Part shown: positions 53,729 through 61,765 of the stretch, piece by piece
Position numbering within the stretch: position 1 is the first letter of the stretch
How the letters are laid out: the number at the start of each line of letters is the position of its first letter
Source: Comamonadaceae bacterium UBA2121
GTDB lineage: Bacteria > Pseudomonadota > Gammaproteobacteria > Burkholderiales > Burkholderiaceae_C
DNA: 64,000 nucleotides
Direction of reading: 5' to 3'
Assembly (NCBI GenBank): GCA_002331385.1
Contig: DCYB01000005.1
Coordinates: forward strand, 213,456 to 277,455
The notes under the pieces: generated by a model
What the model was told of the DNA's origin: nothing
Databases searched by the model: none
What the model saw: only the letters and a program-made list of their open reading frames with translations
Program-made: the position numbers and the translations under genes

Positions 53729-56329
53729 ATGACCGCAGAGAACACGCAGCCCACCCCTGAAGAGCCAACCGCAAACCACGGTGCAGCACCGGCGGCCCCC
53801 GCAAGCGAAGGCTATGGCGAAGGCGCGATCCAGATCCTCGAAGGTCTGGAGGCGGTGCGCAAGCGCCCCGGCATGTACATCGGCGACACGTCCGACGGCA
53901 CCGGCCTGCACCACCTCGTCTTCGAAGTGGTGGACAACTCCATCGACGAAGCGCTCGCGGGCTTCTGCGACGACATCGTCGTCACCATCCACACCGACAA
54001 CTCCATCAGCGTCACCGACAACGGCCGCGGCATCCCCACCGGCGTGAAGATGGATGACAAGCACGAGCCCAAGCGCTCCGCCGCCGAAATCGCGCTGACC
54101 GAACTGCACGCCGGCGGCAAGTTCAACCAGAACAGCTACAAAGTCTCCGGCGGTCTGCACGGCGTGGGCGTATCGTGCGTGAACGCGCTATCGATCAAGC
54201 TCAAGCTCGTCGTGCGCCGCGATGGCCAGATCCACCAGATCGACTTCTCGCGCGGCCTCGTGCAGAACCGCCAGATCGAGCTGGTCGACGGCGTCGAAAT
54301 CTCCCCCATGAAGATCATCGGCCCCACCGACAAGCGCGGCACCGAAGTGCGCTTCCTGCCCGACACCGACATCTTCAAAGAGAATTTCGACTTCCACTAC
54401 GAAATCCTCGCCAAGCGCTTGCGCGAACTCTCGTTCCTCAACAACGGCGTGCGCATTCGCCTCGTGGACGAACGCACCGGCAAGGAAGACGACTTCTCCG
54501 GCGCAGGCGGCGTCAAGGGCTTCGTTGAATACATCAACGGCACCAAGAAAGTGCTGCATCCCACCGCCTTCCATGCCACGGGATCGCGCCCCGCAGAAAC
54601 CTATGGCGGCATCCCCGGCACCGAAATCGGTGTCGAAGTCGCCATGCAATGGAATGAAAGCTACGGCGAGCAGGTGCTCTGCTTCACCAACAACATCCCC
54701 CAGCGCGACGGCGGCACCCACCTCACCGGCCTGCGTGCGGCCATGACTCGGGTCATCGGCAAATACATCGAACAAAACGAATTCGCCAAGAAAGCCAAAG
54801 TCGAAGTCTCGGGTGACGACATGCGCGAAGGCCTCTGCGCCGTGCTGTCGGTGAAAGTGCCCGAGCCCAAGTTCTCGAGCCAGACCAAGGACAAGCTCGT
54901 CAGCTCGGAAGTGCGCGCGCCGGTCGAAGACATCGTCGCCAAAGCCCTCACCGACTACCTCGAAGAAAAGCCCAACGACGCCAAGATTCTCTGCGGCAAG
55001 ATCGTGGAAGCCGCCCGCGCCCGCGAAGCCGCCCGCAAAGCCCGCGAAATGACGCGTCGCAAAGGCGTGCTCGACGGCATGGGCCTGCCCGGCAAGCTCG
55101 CCGACTGCCAGGAAAAAGACCCTGCCCTGTGCGAAATCTACATCGTCGAGGGTGACTCCGCCGGCGGCTCCGCCAAGCAAGGCCGCGACCGCAAATTCCA
55201 GGCCATCCTGCCCTTGCGCGGCAAGATCCTGAACGTCGAAAAAGCACGCTACGAAAAGCTCCTGTCCAGCCAGGAAATCATCACCCTGATCACCGCGCTC
55301 GGCACCGGCATCGGCAAAGCCAGCGTGGAAAGCGGCAAAAGCGGCTCGGACGACTTCGACCCCAACAAGCTGCGCTACCACCGCATCATCATCATGACCG
55401 ACGCCGACGTGGACGGCGCGCACATCCGCACCCTGCTGCTGACCTTCTTCTACCGCCAGATGCCCGAGCTGGTCGAACGCGGCCACATCTACATCGCCCA
55501 GCCACCGCTCTACAAAGTCAAGAGCGGCAAGGAAGAGCTGTACCTGAAAGACGCCGCAGCGCTGGACGCCTACCTGCTGCGCATCGCGCTGAACCACGCC
55601 TCCATCACCACCGGTGGCGCCAACTCGCGCGTGCTGCAAGGTGAAGAACTCTCCGAACTCGCGCGCAAGCACCAGCACGCCGAACACGTCATCGAACGCC
55701 TCTCCGCCTTCATGGACGCCGAAGCCCTGCGCGCCATCGCGGACGGTATCGAAATCAAGCTCGACACCGTACAGGAAGCCGAAGCCAGCGCCATCGCCCT
55801 CCAGGCCAAGCTGCGCGAACTCAACACCAACGGCATCCCCGCTGACGTTGCCGGAGAATTCGACGCCCGCACCGACAAACCCATCCTGCGCATCAGCCGC
55901 CACCACCACGGCAACATCAAGAGCAGCATCATCACGCAGGACTTCGTGCACGGCGCCGACTACGCCGCCCTCTCCGAAGAAGCCCACATCTTCCGCAACC
56001 TCATCGGCGAAGGCGCCAAAGCCACCCGCGGCGAAGGCGAAAAAGCCAAGGAAGAAAAAATCACCGACTTCCGCAGCGCCATGCAATGGCTCATCAGCGA
56101 AGCCGAGCGCACCACCGCCCGCCAACGCTACAAGGGCCTCGGCGAGATGAACCCCGAACAACTCTGGGAAACCACCATGGACCCCGAAGTCCGCCGCCTC
56201 CTGCGCGTGCAAATCGACGACGCCATCGAAGCCGACCGCGTCTTCACCATGCTCATGGGCGACGAGGTCGAACCACGCCGCGATTTCATTGAAACGAATG
56301 CATTGCGGGCGGGGAATATTGATGTGTGA
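53729..56329 (+). CDS. gyrB: DNA gyrase subunit B
   Basis: 866 residues, about 60 longer than E. coli GyrB. The GHKL ATPase has 'EVVDNSIDEALAGF' near residue 70 and 'DNGRGIPTGV' near residue 97, and 'LHGVGVSCVNALS' near residue 145. The TOPRIM domain has 'IVEGDSAGGSAKQGRDRKF' near residue 475 and 'DADVDGAHI' near residue 560. With GyrA it introduces negative supercoils. It is the last gene of the conserved origin block. Confidence 0.98.
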   Translation: MTAENTQPTPEEPTANHGAAPAAPASEGYGEGAIQILEGLEAVRKRPGMYIGDTSDGTGLHHLVFEVVDNSIDEALAGFCDDIVVTIHTDNSISVTDNGRGIPTGVKMDDKHEPKRSAAEIALTELHAGGKFNQNSYKVSGGLHGVGVSCVNALSIKLKLVVRRDGQIHQIDFSRGLVQNRQIELVDGVEISPMKIIGPTDKRGTEVRFLPDTDIFKENFDFHYEILAKRLRELSFLNNGVRIRLVDERTGKEDDFSGAGGVKGFVEYINGTKKVLHPTAFHATGSRPAETYGGIPGTEIGVEVAMQWNESYGEQVLCFTNNIPQRDGGTHLTGLRAAMTRVIGKYIEQNEFAKKAKVEVSGDDMREGLCAVLSVKVPEPKFSSQTKDKLVSSEVRAPVEDIVAKALTDYLEEKPNDAKILCGKIVEAARAREAARKAREMTRRKGVLDGMGLPGKLADCQEKDPALCEIYIVEGDSAGGSAKQGRDRKFQAILPLRGKILNVEKARYEKLLSSQEIITLITALGTGIGKASVESGKSGSDDFDPNKLRYHRIIIMTDADVDGAHIRTLLLTFFYRQMPELVERGHIYIAQPPLYKVKSGKEELYLKDAAALDAYLLRIALNHASITTGGANSRVLQGEELSELARKHQHAEHVIERLSAFMDAEALRAIADGIEIKLDTVQEAEASAIALQAKLRELNTNGIPADVAGEFDARTDKPILRISRHHHGNIKSSIITQDFVHGADYAALSEEAHIFRNLIGEGAKATRGEGEKAKEEKITDFRSAMQWLISEAERTTARQRYKGLGEMNPEQLWETTMDPEVRRLLRVQIDDAIEADRVFTMLMGDEVEPRRDFIETNALRAGNIDV

Positions 56330-56614
56330 TTTTTGTGTAGGTGACAGCAAAAGATGAGAAAAGTGCAGCATAAGTTGAGAAACTGTTGCGCATAAAACCA
56401 AAAGCCGCCTGAGTGATGAACTCGAGGCGGCTTTCTTTTTGGTGATTCACCAGCCCCGCGCTAACTAGGTCGCACCGCCGTCCACGGCCCTTGGGCTAGG
56501 TCAGCACTCGGCCAGCAGCGCCTCGCTCAGGCATAAGCGCCAAGTCCAACACCAAGTCACCGAAAGGTTAATAGATGCATGCGCAGGTTCTTAATGGAGG
56601 TAGTGGGCATTGGT
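56330..56614. other. Intergenic region after gyrB
   Basis: Holds the gyrB terminator and no gene that I can support. Base composition starts to fall here, marking the boundary between the conserved origin block and the accessory region. Confidence 0.5.
56400..56440 (+). terminator. Intrinsic terminator of gyrB
   Basis: AAAGCCGCCT / AGGCGGCTTT stem followed by CTTTTT, 71 bases after the gyrB stop. Confidence 0.85.
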
Positions 56615-56917
56615 TCAGCTCTCAAGGGCCAGTTGAACTGCTGACTTCGGGGCTCCCGCACCTTCCGGCTGGGCTATCAGCTTGCCACCAGACCGGATAA
56701 ACGCCTCCAACTGCTGCTTCAACTCCCGAGGAACGACCAGTAGTTCAGCGTTCAACCCTTTGACATAGGCTTGAACCGTCGAGTCCAGCGGGTCAACGGC
56801 ACCGTTTTCCATTCGATTCACCGTGACGCGAGATAAGCCGGTGCGGGCGGCGACATCTTGTTGAGTCAACCCGCGCGCTTTGCGGTAGTCCCTGAGAGTG
56901 GGTCCAATATTGTTCAT
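56615..56917 (-). CDS. XRE-family HTH regulator (HipB-like)
   Basis: 100 residues. 'LRDYRKARGLTQQDVAARTGLSRVTVNRMENG' is a Cro/C1-type helix-turn-helix (residues 8-38). The C-terminal half resembles HipB-like antitoxins. No HipA-like toxin gene follows on its strand. Two inverted 10-mers (56942-56951, 56992-57001) lie just upstream and may be its operators. It is the first gene of the accessory region. Confidence 0.82.
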   Translation of the reverse strand: MNNIGPTLRDYRKARGLTQQDVAARTGLSRVTVNRMENGAVDPLDSTVQAYVKGLNAELLVVPRELKQQLEAFIRSGGKLIAQPEGAGAPKSAVQLALES

Positions 56918-56941
56918 CCCACTTTACTTTCGCCAAGAAAA

Positions 56942-57001
56942 GTTAAGACTGCGATACACGCATTCGGCATGAAGGCTAATTAAATGTATATCAGTCTTAA
57001 C
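56942..57001. promoter_or_regulatory. Paired inverted operator half-sites upstream of XRE gene
   Basis: GTTAAGACTG (56942-56951) and its exact reverse complement CAGTCTTAAC (56992-57001) share further bases (GTTAAGACTG-N2-ATACA, 15 of 17). The 40-base spacing suggests two dimers acting on the XRE promoter. Confidence 0.6.
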
Positions 57002-57071
57002 ATAGCGATGTGTGCAATAAGGCGAGATTTTGGTAGACAATAACGGAGGCAAAGTTTCCAACGCAACCGAC

Positions 57072-57106
57072 AACCGCCCAAGTCAGTGAGTTGAGGCGGT
57101 TTTGTT
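57072..57106 (+). terminator. Terminator-like hairpin with no obvious upstream gene
   Basis: AACCGCC / GGCGGTT (with inner CAA/TTG pairs) followed by TTTGTTTT, pointing rightwards. No coding gene ends here. Confidence 0.6.
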
Positions 57107-57360
57107 TTGGGCTATTGCTTTTGCCTTTTTAGGTCGACGTCTGGCTGATGCACCAGCCAACCAGAGCGCAGCTGCGAATGACGGGTCATGGCTCAGACGA
57201 ACAGGAGCTCTCGACCTCGAGCGGTTATTCGGCTACGCGGATGGAATACCCGGTAGTTGCCCTGTGCCGCCGTATGGCGAGGTGGACGCGTCAACCGGTG
57301 AATACCGTCGCCCGGCCCATGGCATCATCGGCTCTTGCCTCCACTACACGCCTACGGTTG

Positions 57361-58494
57361 ATGAACAAAGCAGACATTGAGCGCCACATCCTCAAGGGGC
57401 CGACATTGAAAGTCGCCATCTCGGTGGATACCTGCATCTACCAACAGCATGGTTTCCGCTTGGAGTCAGGGCAGCTTCGGCATTTGGAGCAATTCGGCAG
57501 CACCCCCGGCGTCGTGGTGATGTCAGACGTTGTGCAGCGCGAAGTGCTGGCCCATATGGTCACCGAGGCGGTTAAAGCAAAGAGCAAGCTGAAAGGTACG
57601 CTCGAGGACGTCCGCGACCATTGGCCCGCAGCAGCCGGCGCGCCAACGCCGAGCGACATTCTAGGCACCGAGACTGCTGAGGTCGTGACTGCAGGAAGGC
57701 TTGATGCCTTCCTGTCGCGCTGCGGTGGTGAAATTATCATTGCCAGCGGCCGCGTGGACATCGCCGACCTCATGGAGCGCTACTTCCAGCCGTCCTTGCC
57801 GTTCGAAAGTTCGGGCGATAAGAAACACGAGTTCCCAGACGCAGTGGCGCTGATAGCCCTTGAGAGCTGGGCCGAGGAACACAACAAGCCTATCTTGCTC
57901 GTCAGCAACGACAGGGGCTGGCAGGCGTTCGCCGAAGCATCTAACCACCTGTCCTGTGTTGCTGCACTGGACGAAGCACTGGCGCTCTTTCAGAAGAGGG
58001 ATGCCACTCGAGCCCGACTGGTAGACCATGTGACGGCACTGTTGGAATCCGAGGCGGAGTCTTGGGACGGGCTGCGTGACCTTGAGAGCCTGCTCAACAG
58101 CACTATATGGGTCGAGGATGTATCCGCAAGGTTTGACTACGAACTCGACCTTCAAGTGGACGTCGCGGAGGTCAAGTTCGTTGATGACGCTGTGCTGGGC
58201 TCGCTACGAGCAATCGACTACTCCAACGGCGCCCTGACCGTCATCGGAAAATTCGAGGCAACCGTTTCCGTCGAGGCGACGTTTGACTTCGTCATGGATG
58301 GCGTCAACCTAGGCGGCTGTGTCGTTTCTGAGAACAAGACCGTGGACTTCGAAGCTCTCATCACCTTCGAGGAGCCGGGCGGAGACGAGCTGAAAGCGGT
58401 TGACATAGAACTCGTGCGAAGAATGCACAAGCTCAACTTCGGCCACGTTGAGCCTGACTACTCCGAAGAGGACCCGACGTTCGAGAAGTTCTAG
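57361..58494 (+). CDS. PIN-domain nuclease-like protein
   Basis: 377 residues from the ATG at 57361; upstream in-frame sequence is Arg/Ser/Thr-rich and non-family. The PIN acid residues are in order: Asp23 ('ISVDTCIY'), Glu61 ('QREVL'), Asp160 ('EFPDAVALIALES') and Asp184 ('VSNDRGWQAF'). It resembles PIN proteins annotated as DUF4935. The C-terminal 190 residues are a separate beta-rich domain. PIN domains are Mg-dependent RNases. It is convergent with the RloC-like ATPase, and their stop codons overlap in a CTAG. Confidence 0.78.
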   Translation: MNKADIERHILKGPTLKVAISVDTCIYQQHGFRLESGQLRHLEQFGSTPGVVVMSDVVQREVLAHMVTEAVKAKSKLKGTLEDVRDHWPAAAGAPTPSDILGTETAEVVTAGRLDAFLSRCGGEIIIASGRVDIADLMERYFQPSLPFESSGDKKHEFPDAVALIALESWAEEHNKPILLVSNDRGWQAFAEASNHLSCVAALDEALALFQKRDATRARLVDHVTALLESEAESWDGLRDLESLLNSTIWVEDVSARFDYELDLQVDVAEVKFVDDAVLGSLRAIDYSNGALTVIGKFEATVSVEATFDFVMDGVNLGGCVVSENKTVDFEALITFEEPGGDELKAVDIELVRRMHKLNFGHVEPDYSEEDPTFEKF

Positions 58495-61127
58495 GCCCCA
58501 AGGCCTGCCAGCTTGCGCCGCGCCTCGGTAGCTTTCGCTCGGTCTTCCACCGTCTTGGCATAGGCGGCAAGCTCTTCCACGTCAGCGGCGAATTCGGCCG
58601 GCTCAGGTAGCGCCGGGGGCGCTTCTGCACCGCCTTCATGGGTGAACTTCGAGCAGCGCGTCATCCCGTTATAGACAGCGCTGGCATCGGTGTCGTCCAC
58701 CGACACTGACTTCAGCCGCGTGGTCTCCACAGAGACCCGATAGCGTCGGACCGTGCTCTGCAGAAGCACGTCCTCGACCAACTGCTCCCAAGTGTCGCGC
58801 AACCGACGATAGCCGTTGCGGACCAAGTCGTTGTAGCCCTCGACATTCCCATCCGTCTCCAGGAGATTCATGGCGTTTTTCGCCAATGCACGAAGGTCAC
58901 CGACGCGGTTCTTGAGCTTCTTGCCTTCGAACGGCAAGTCGTCTGAAGACAATCCCTTGCGCTTCATCGTCGCCGCCAAGTGGCGGTGCGCGAACTTCAC
59001 GCCCTGGTCCTCAGCAAAATCGGTGAGCGCCAGCGCGAAGGCGAGGTCATGCGTGAAGACGATGACCTGGCGCTTCTTTGCTTCGAGCACCAACCGCCTA
59101 GCAATTCGCTCACGCCGCAAGTGGTCGAGAGACGAGACCGGGTCGTCGAAGATGAGGCCCGAGCGCCCTGGTTCAATGCCAACCTCTGCGAGGAAGAGAG
59201 CCAGGGCCACAACGCGTTGCTCGCCCTCACTGAGGATGGCAGCCAACTTAGCTTTCGAGAAACGAGGCATGGTTCCGAGCTTTAGCTGCTGCATCCGAGC
59301 GCCCTTTTGACCAGTCATCTCCAACGTGACGGGCTGACCATGGATGCCTAACGCCTCCAGCTCCTTCTCGAACGCAGTCCTCAGCTCTTCTGTGACGTGG
59401 GCGTCGTAGAGCTCGGTCGTCTTGCGCGTCACCGCGCTGGTTCCGCAGCTCTTGATGGCCTCACCAAATGCATGTTCACGCTTGTGCCACACAATGGCCT
59501 CAGAGACCTTTGGCAGCAGCGGGCCGAGGCGCTCCCTGGCGTCCAAGTCAGCGAGGAGCTTGAGCTTGGCTGCGCGCTCCTCGGGGGTCATCGCCTTCTC
59601 GAGCGTGTTCGCCTCTGTGGCTCTCGCTTTGACCCACGCCTCTATGGCAGCAAACGGCGCCTCTGGCAGCGCTTCAAGCGGGTCAAGCTTGCGCTCAGGC
59701 GCCATCGCCTCTACCCGGGCCTTCCGTGCCTTCAACGCCTGTGCGAATGCTTTCACCGTAGCCACTAGTTTCGGCTGGGCTTCAGCGAGTTCCTCTAGCA
59801 GCGCTGTGTGTGATGGGAAAGTCTCGAAGTTCAGCGTCTTGATTGCCTTGTACAACCGCCCAGCCGTATCGCGCTGTTCTTTGAACTTCCGCTGGGCATC
59901 GTTCTCAAGGAACTCGACGAAAGACTTCAACCGCGCAGCAGCATCGTCACTCAGTGGCTGCTGACAGAGTACGCAGTGGGCACCGTCTTCTGGCCCTGGG
60001 AACGGACTGCCGGGATACGCTGCTTTGGCAACAAAGTCCATCGCACTGCGCAGCAATACTTCCCAAGGCTCCGACCCGGTTCCTGCAACTTGTGCTCCGT
60101 CAGCCTGCAATTTTTCGGCGGCCAACTTCGAGGCTGCCTCGGCAGCGACCAGCGCGACAAAGGCATGCCTCAGCCGTTCGATGGCCTCATCCTGCAGAGG
60201 GGCCGTGCGTTCGGTGAGCTCGCCTGTCAGTGTGGACATGCGCATGAGCAAGCGCCGGATACTGGCTGCCTGCTTGGCTGGGTCCTGGTCACTGAACAGC
60301 TTGCGCAGGGCCGCTAGGTCAAGCACCTCTTGCTCCGAGAGCTTTGCCAACGCCTCAAATTCCTGGGGCTTGCTGTGCCGACCAAGCTTGGCAAGCTCAC
60401 GGCCCACCACATGTTGCCCAGCCAAAGTTGCCAGCTGGTTGAGGTCAAAGCGGCCTGCCTCCCGCTCCAGTTCGAGTTGGTCCTGGGTGGTCTTCATCGC
60501 CTCGGCCAAGCCATGCATCACCTCAAGGCCGCCTGGGACGAACAGCACCTTGGCTTGGCTATCAACGAACACCCGGGCGCAATGCGCATCGAACACCGAG
60601 ATTTGAGACAGCGCCGGCGGCGACGCCTTGTTCGCTGTCCAGCCGCCGGATTTTTCCGCGCAGCCTTCCAGCCAGTCAATAGTTGCGCTCGCAGCGGCGT
60701 CCTCTTGGCCCTGCACGTACACATTGGGAAGAATGTCCTCAACGTTCCGGGCCCGGCATGCTTTCTTGAGCGCTCGCGCGTAGCCGGACTTTCCTACGCC
60801 GTTGTAGCCATAGACAACGGTAAGCCCATCTGCTACGAAGGTAAGGCTCTGCTGGGAATCAATGGCGTTGAGACTCTGTGGGTCTCTTAGCGCACAAAGG
60901 CTGACGTCGACACCTTCCTGCACTGCGGCCGGAATCTGTGCTGGGTCGAGCGGCGCAGGTTGGCGGCCTTTCGGGTCTTTAAAGCCATGGTGCACCTTGA
61001 CCAGCGCAACCAAGTCTTCCTTGTCGCCGACGCCCAACGCTCCCTGCTGAAACAGCCTGCGGACACAGTCGCTCAGCCACGGTGGCTGTTGTGCGAGCCA
61101 ATCGCTGATGTCCTGGATAATTTGCAT
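58491..61127 (-). CDS. SMC/ABC-type ATPase with zinc hook and C-terminal HEPN-like domain (RloC-like)
   Basis: 878 residues, GGGAG seven bases upstream. Walker A 'GYNGVGKS' is at 107-114, and long coiled coils (about 205-355 and 395-560) flank a zinc-hook 'CVLC' (385-388). The ABC signature 'LSEGEQ' is at 632, Walker B 'GLIFDDPVSSLD' at 657-668, and the H-loop 'FTHD' at 691. The C-terminal domain has 'RDTWEQLVED' near 777 and 'RCSKFTH' (Arg824-His830), an R-x5-H motif as in HEPN RNases, the class to which the RloC and PrrC anticodon nucleases belong. Function as a tRNA-cleaving defence protein is inference. Confidence 0.8.
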   Translation of the reverse strand: MQIIQDISDWLAQQPPWLSDCVRRLFQQGALGVGDKEDLVALVKVHHGFKDPKGRQPAPLDPAQIPAAVQEGVDVSLCALRDPQSLNAIDSQQSLTFVADGLTVVYGYNGVGKSGYARALKKACRARNVEDILPNVYVQGQEDAAASATIDWLEGCAEKSGGWTANKASPPALSQISVFDAHCARVFVDSQAKVLFVPGGLEVMHGLAEAMKTTQDQLELEREAGRFDLNQLATLAGQHVVGRELAKLGRHSKPQEFEALAKLSEQEVLDLAALRKLFSDQDPAKQAASIRRLLMRMSTLTGELTERTAPLQDEAIERLRHAFVALVAAEAASKLAAEKLQADGAQVAGTGSEPWEVLLRSAMDFVAKAAYPGSPFPGPEDGAHCVLCQQPLSDDAAARLKSFVEFLENDAQRKFKEQRDTAGRLYKAIKTLNFETFPSHTALLEELAEAQPKLVATVKAFAQALKARKARVEAMAPERKLDPLEALPEAPFAAIEAWVKARATEANTLEKAMTPEERAAKLKLLADLDARERLGPLLPKVSEAIVWHKREHAFGEAIKSCGTSAVTRKTTELYDAHVTEELRTAFEKELEALGIHGQPVTLEMTGQKGARMQQLKLGTMPRFSKAKLAAILSEGEQRVVALALFLAEVGIEPGRSGLIFDDPVSSLDHLRRERIARRLVLEAKKRQVIVFTHDLAFALALTDFAEDQGVKFAHRHLAATMKRKGLSSDDLPFEGKKLKNRVGDLRALAKNAMNLLETDGNVEGYNDLVRNGYRRLRDTWEQLVEDVLLQSTVRRYRVSVETTRLKSVSVDDTDASAVYNGMTRCSKFTHEGGAEAPPALPEPAEFAADVEELAAYAKTVEDRAKATEARRKLAGLGA

Positions 61128-61765
61128 TCTCGCACTCCCTGACGACGCTCTGCGCGCCTTCTGGAGAAGTTACCACATGTAAAGGGCGCTTGGCTTGACC
61201 AAGCTTAGCGAGATGAACGGCTTCACAATGCTACTAGCGCGAGATTGTCATCTTCGGATTTCAAAGTCGCATGCTCAAGGCTCCATTGCATCAGCAGCTT
61301 ACCAACTGCGCTAGCGAGAGCTTTTTTCTAGGTAGTCGAAGTTGACGGCAAATCGCCAATGACAGCAACTGCCTCGTAAAAGATATTGCCTCTTGTGGCA
61401 CGAACGACAGCAACGGAGTCGACAGCAGCCAACCGACTAAGCCGCAAGACGCGGAGCTGGCGCGAATGTGGCCAAAACGCTCCCTCGCTCTGACCGACGC
61501 TAGAGTACGGCAATGAGCTAATTCAGGTTGGCCAAAAAGACGGCTGTTTTCAACATCTGGGCACTTCCATGACTCAGAGCCTTGACGCCCTAGAGAATGC
61601 ATTTCAGCGACTTGGTCGGCAACAGGCACCGAAGCATTTGCCTCGAGATTCAAACACGCTAAAACCTCAACGTACAGGCTAACCGAGCCTCACCCCAGAC
61701 CTCTTGACCCCATAATGCTCGAATCCTGAGTGTAAAAAAATGTTCATTTTTGGAGGAGGCACCGG
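61128..61765. other. Intergenic region between ATPase and TerB_N gene
   Basis: No gene supported over 640 bases. The composition is lower in GC than the chromosome. It must hold the divergent promoters of the ATPase and the TerB_N gene; I cannot assign them confidently. Confidence 0.45.

Noticed and set aside
54188..56401. 737-codon open frame antisense to gyrB
   Set aside because: It is the mirror of a high-GC coding gene; the forward frame is clearly GyrB and the antisense product has Ala/Val/Phe-rich low-complexity sequence with no family motif.
57148..57360. N-terminal extension of the PIN protein
   Set aside because: The extra 71 residues are Arg/Ser/Thr-rich without structure and the PIN fold starts soon after ATG 57361.
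61291..61653. 120-codon frame on the minus strand between ATPase and TerB_N gene
   Set aside because: No ribosome site, mixed composition and no recognisable motif.
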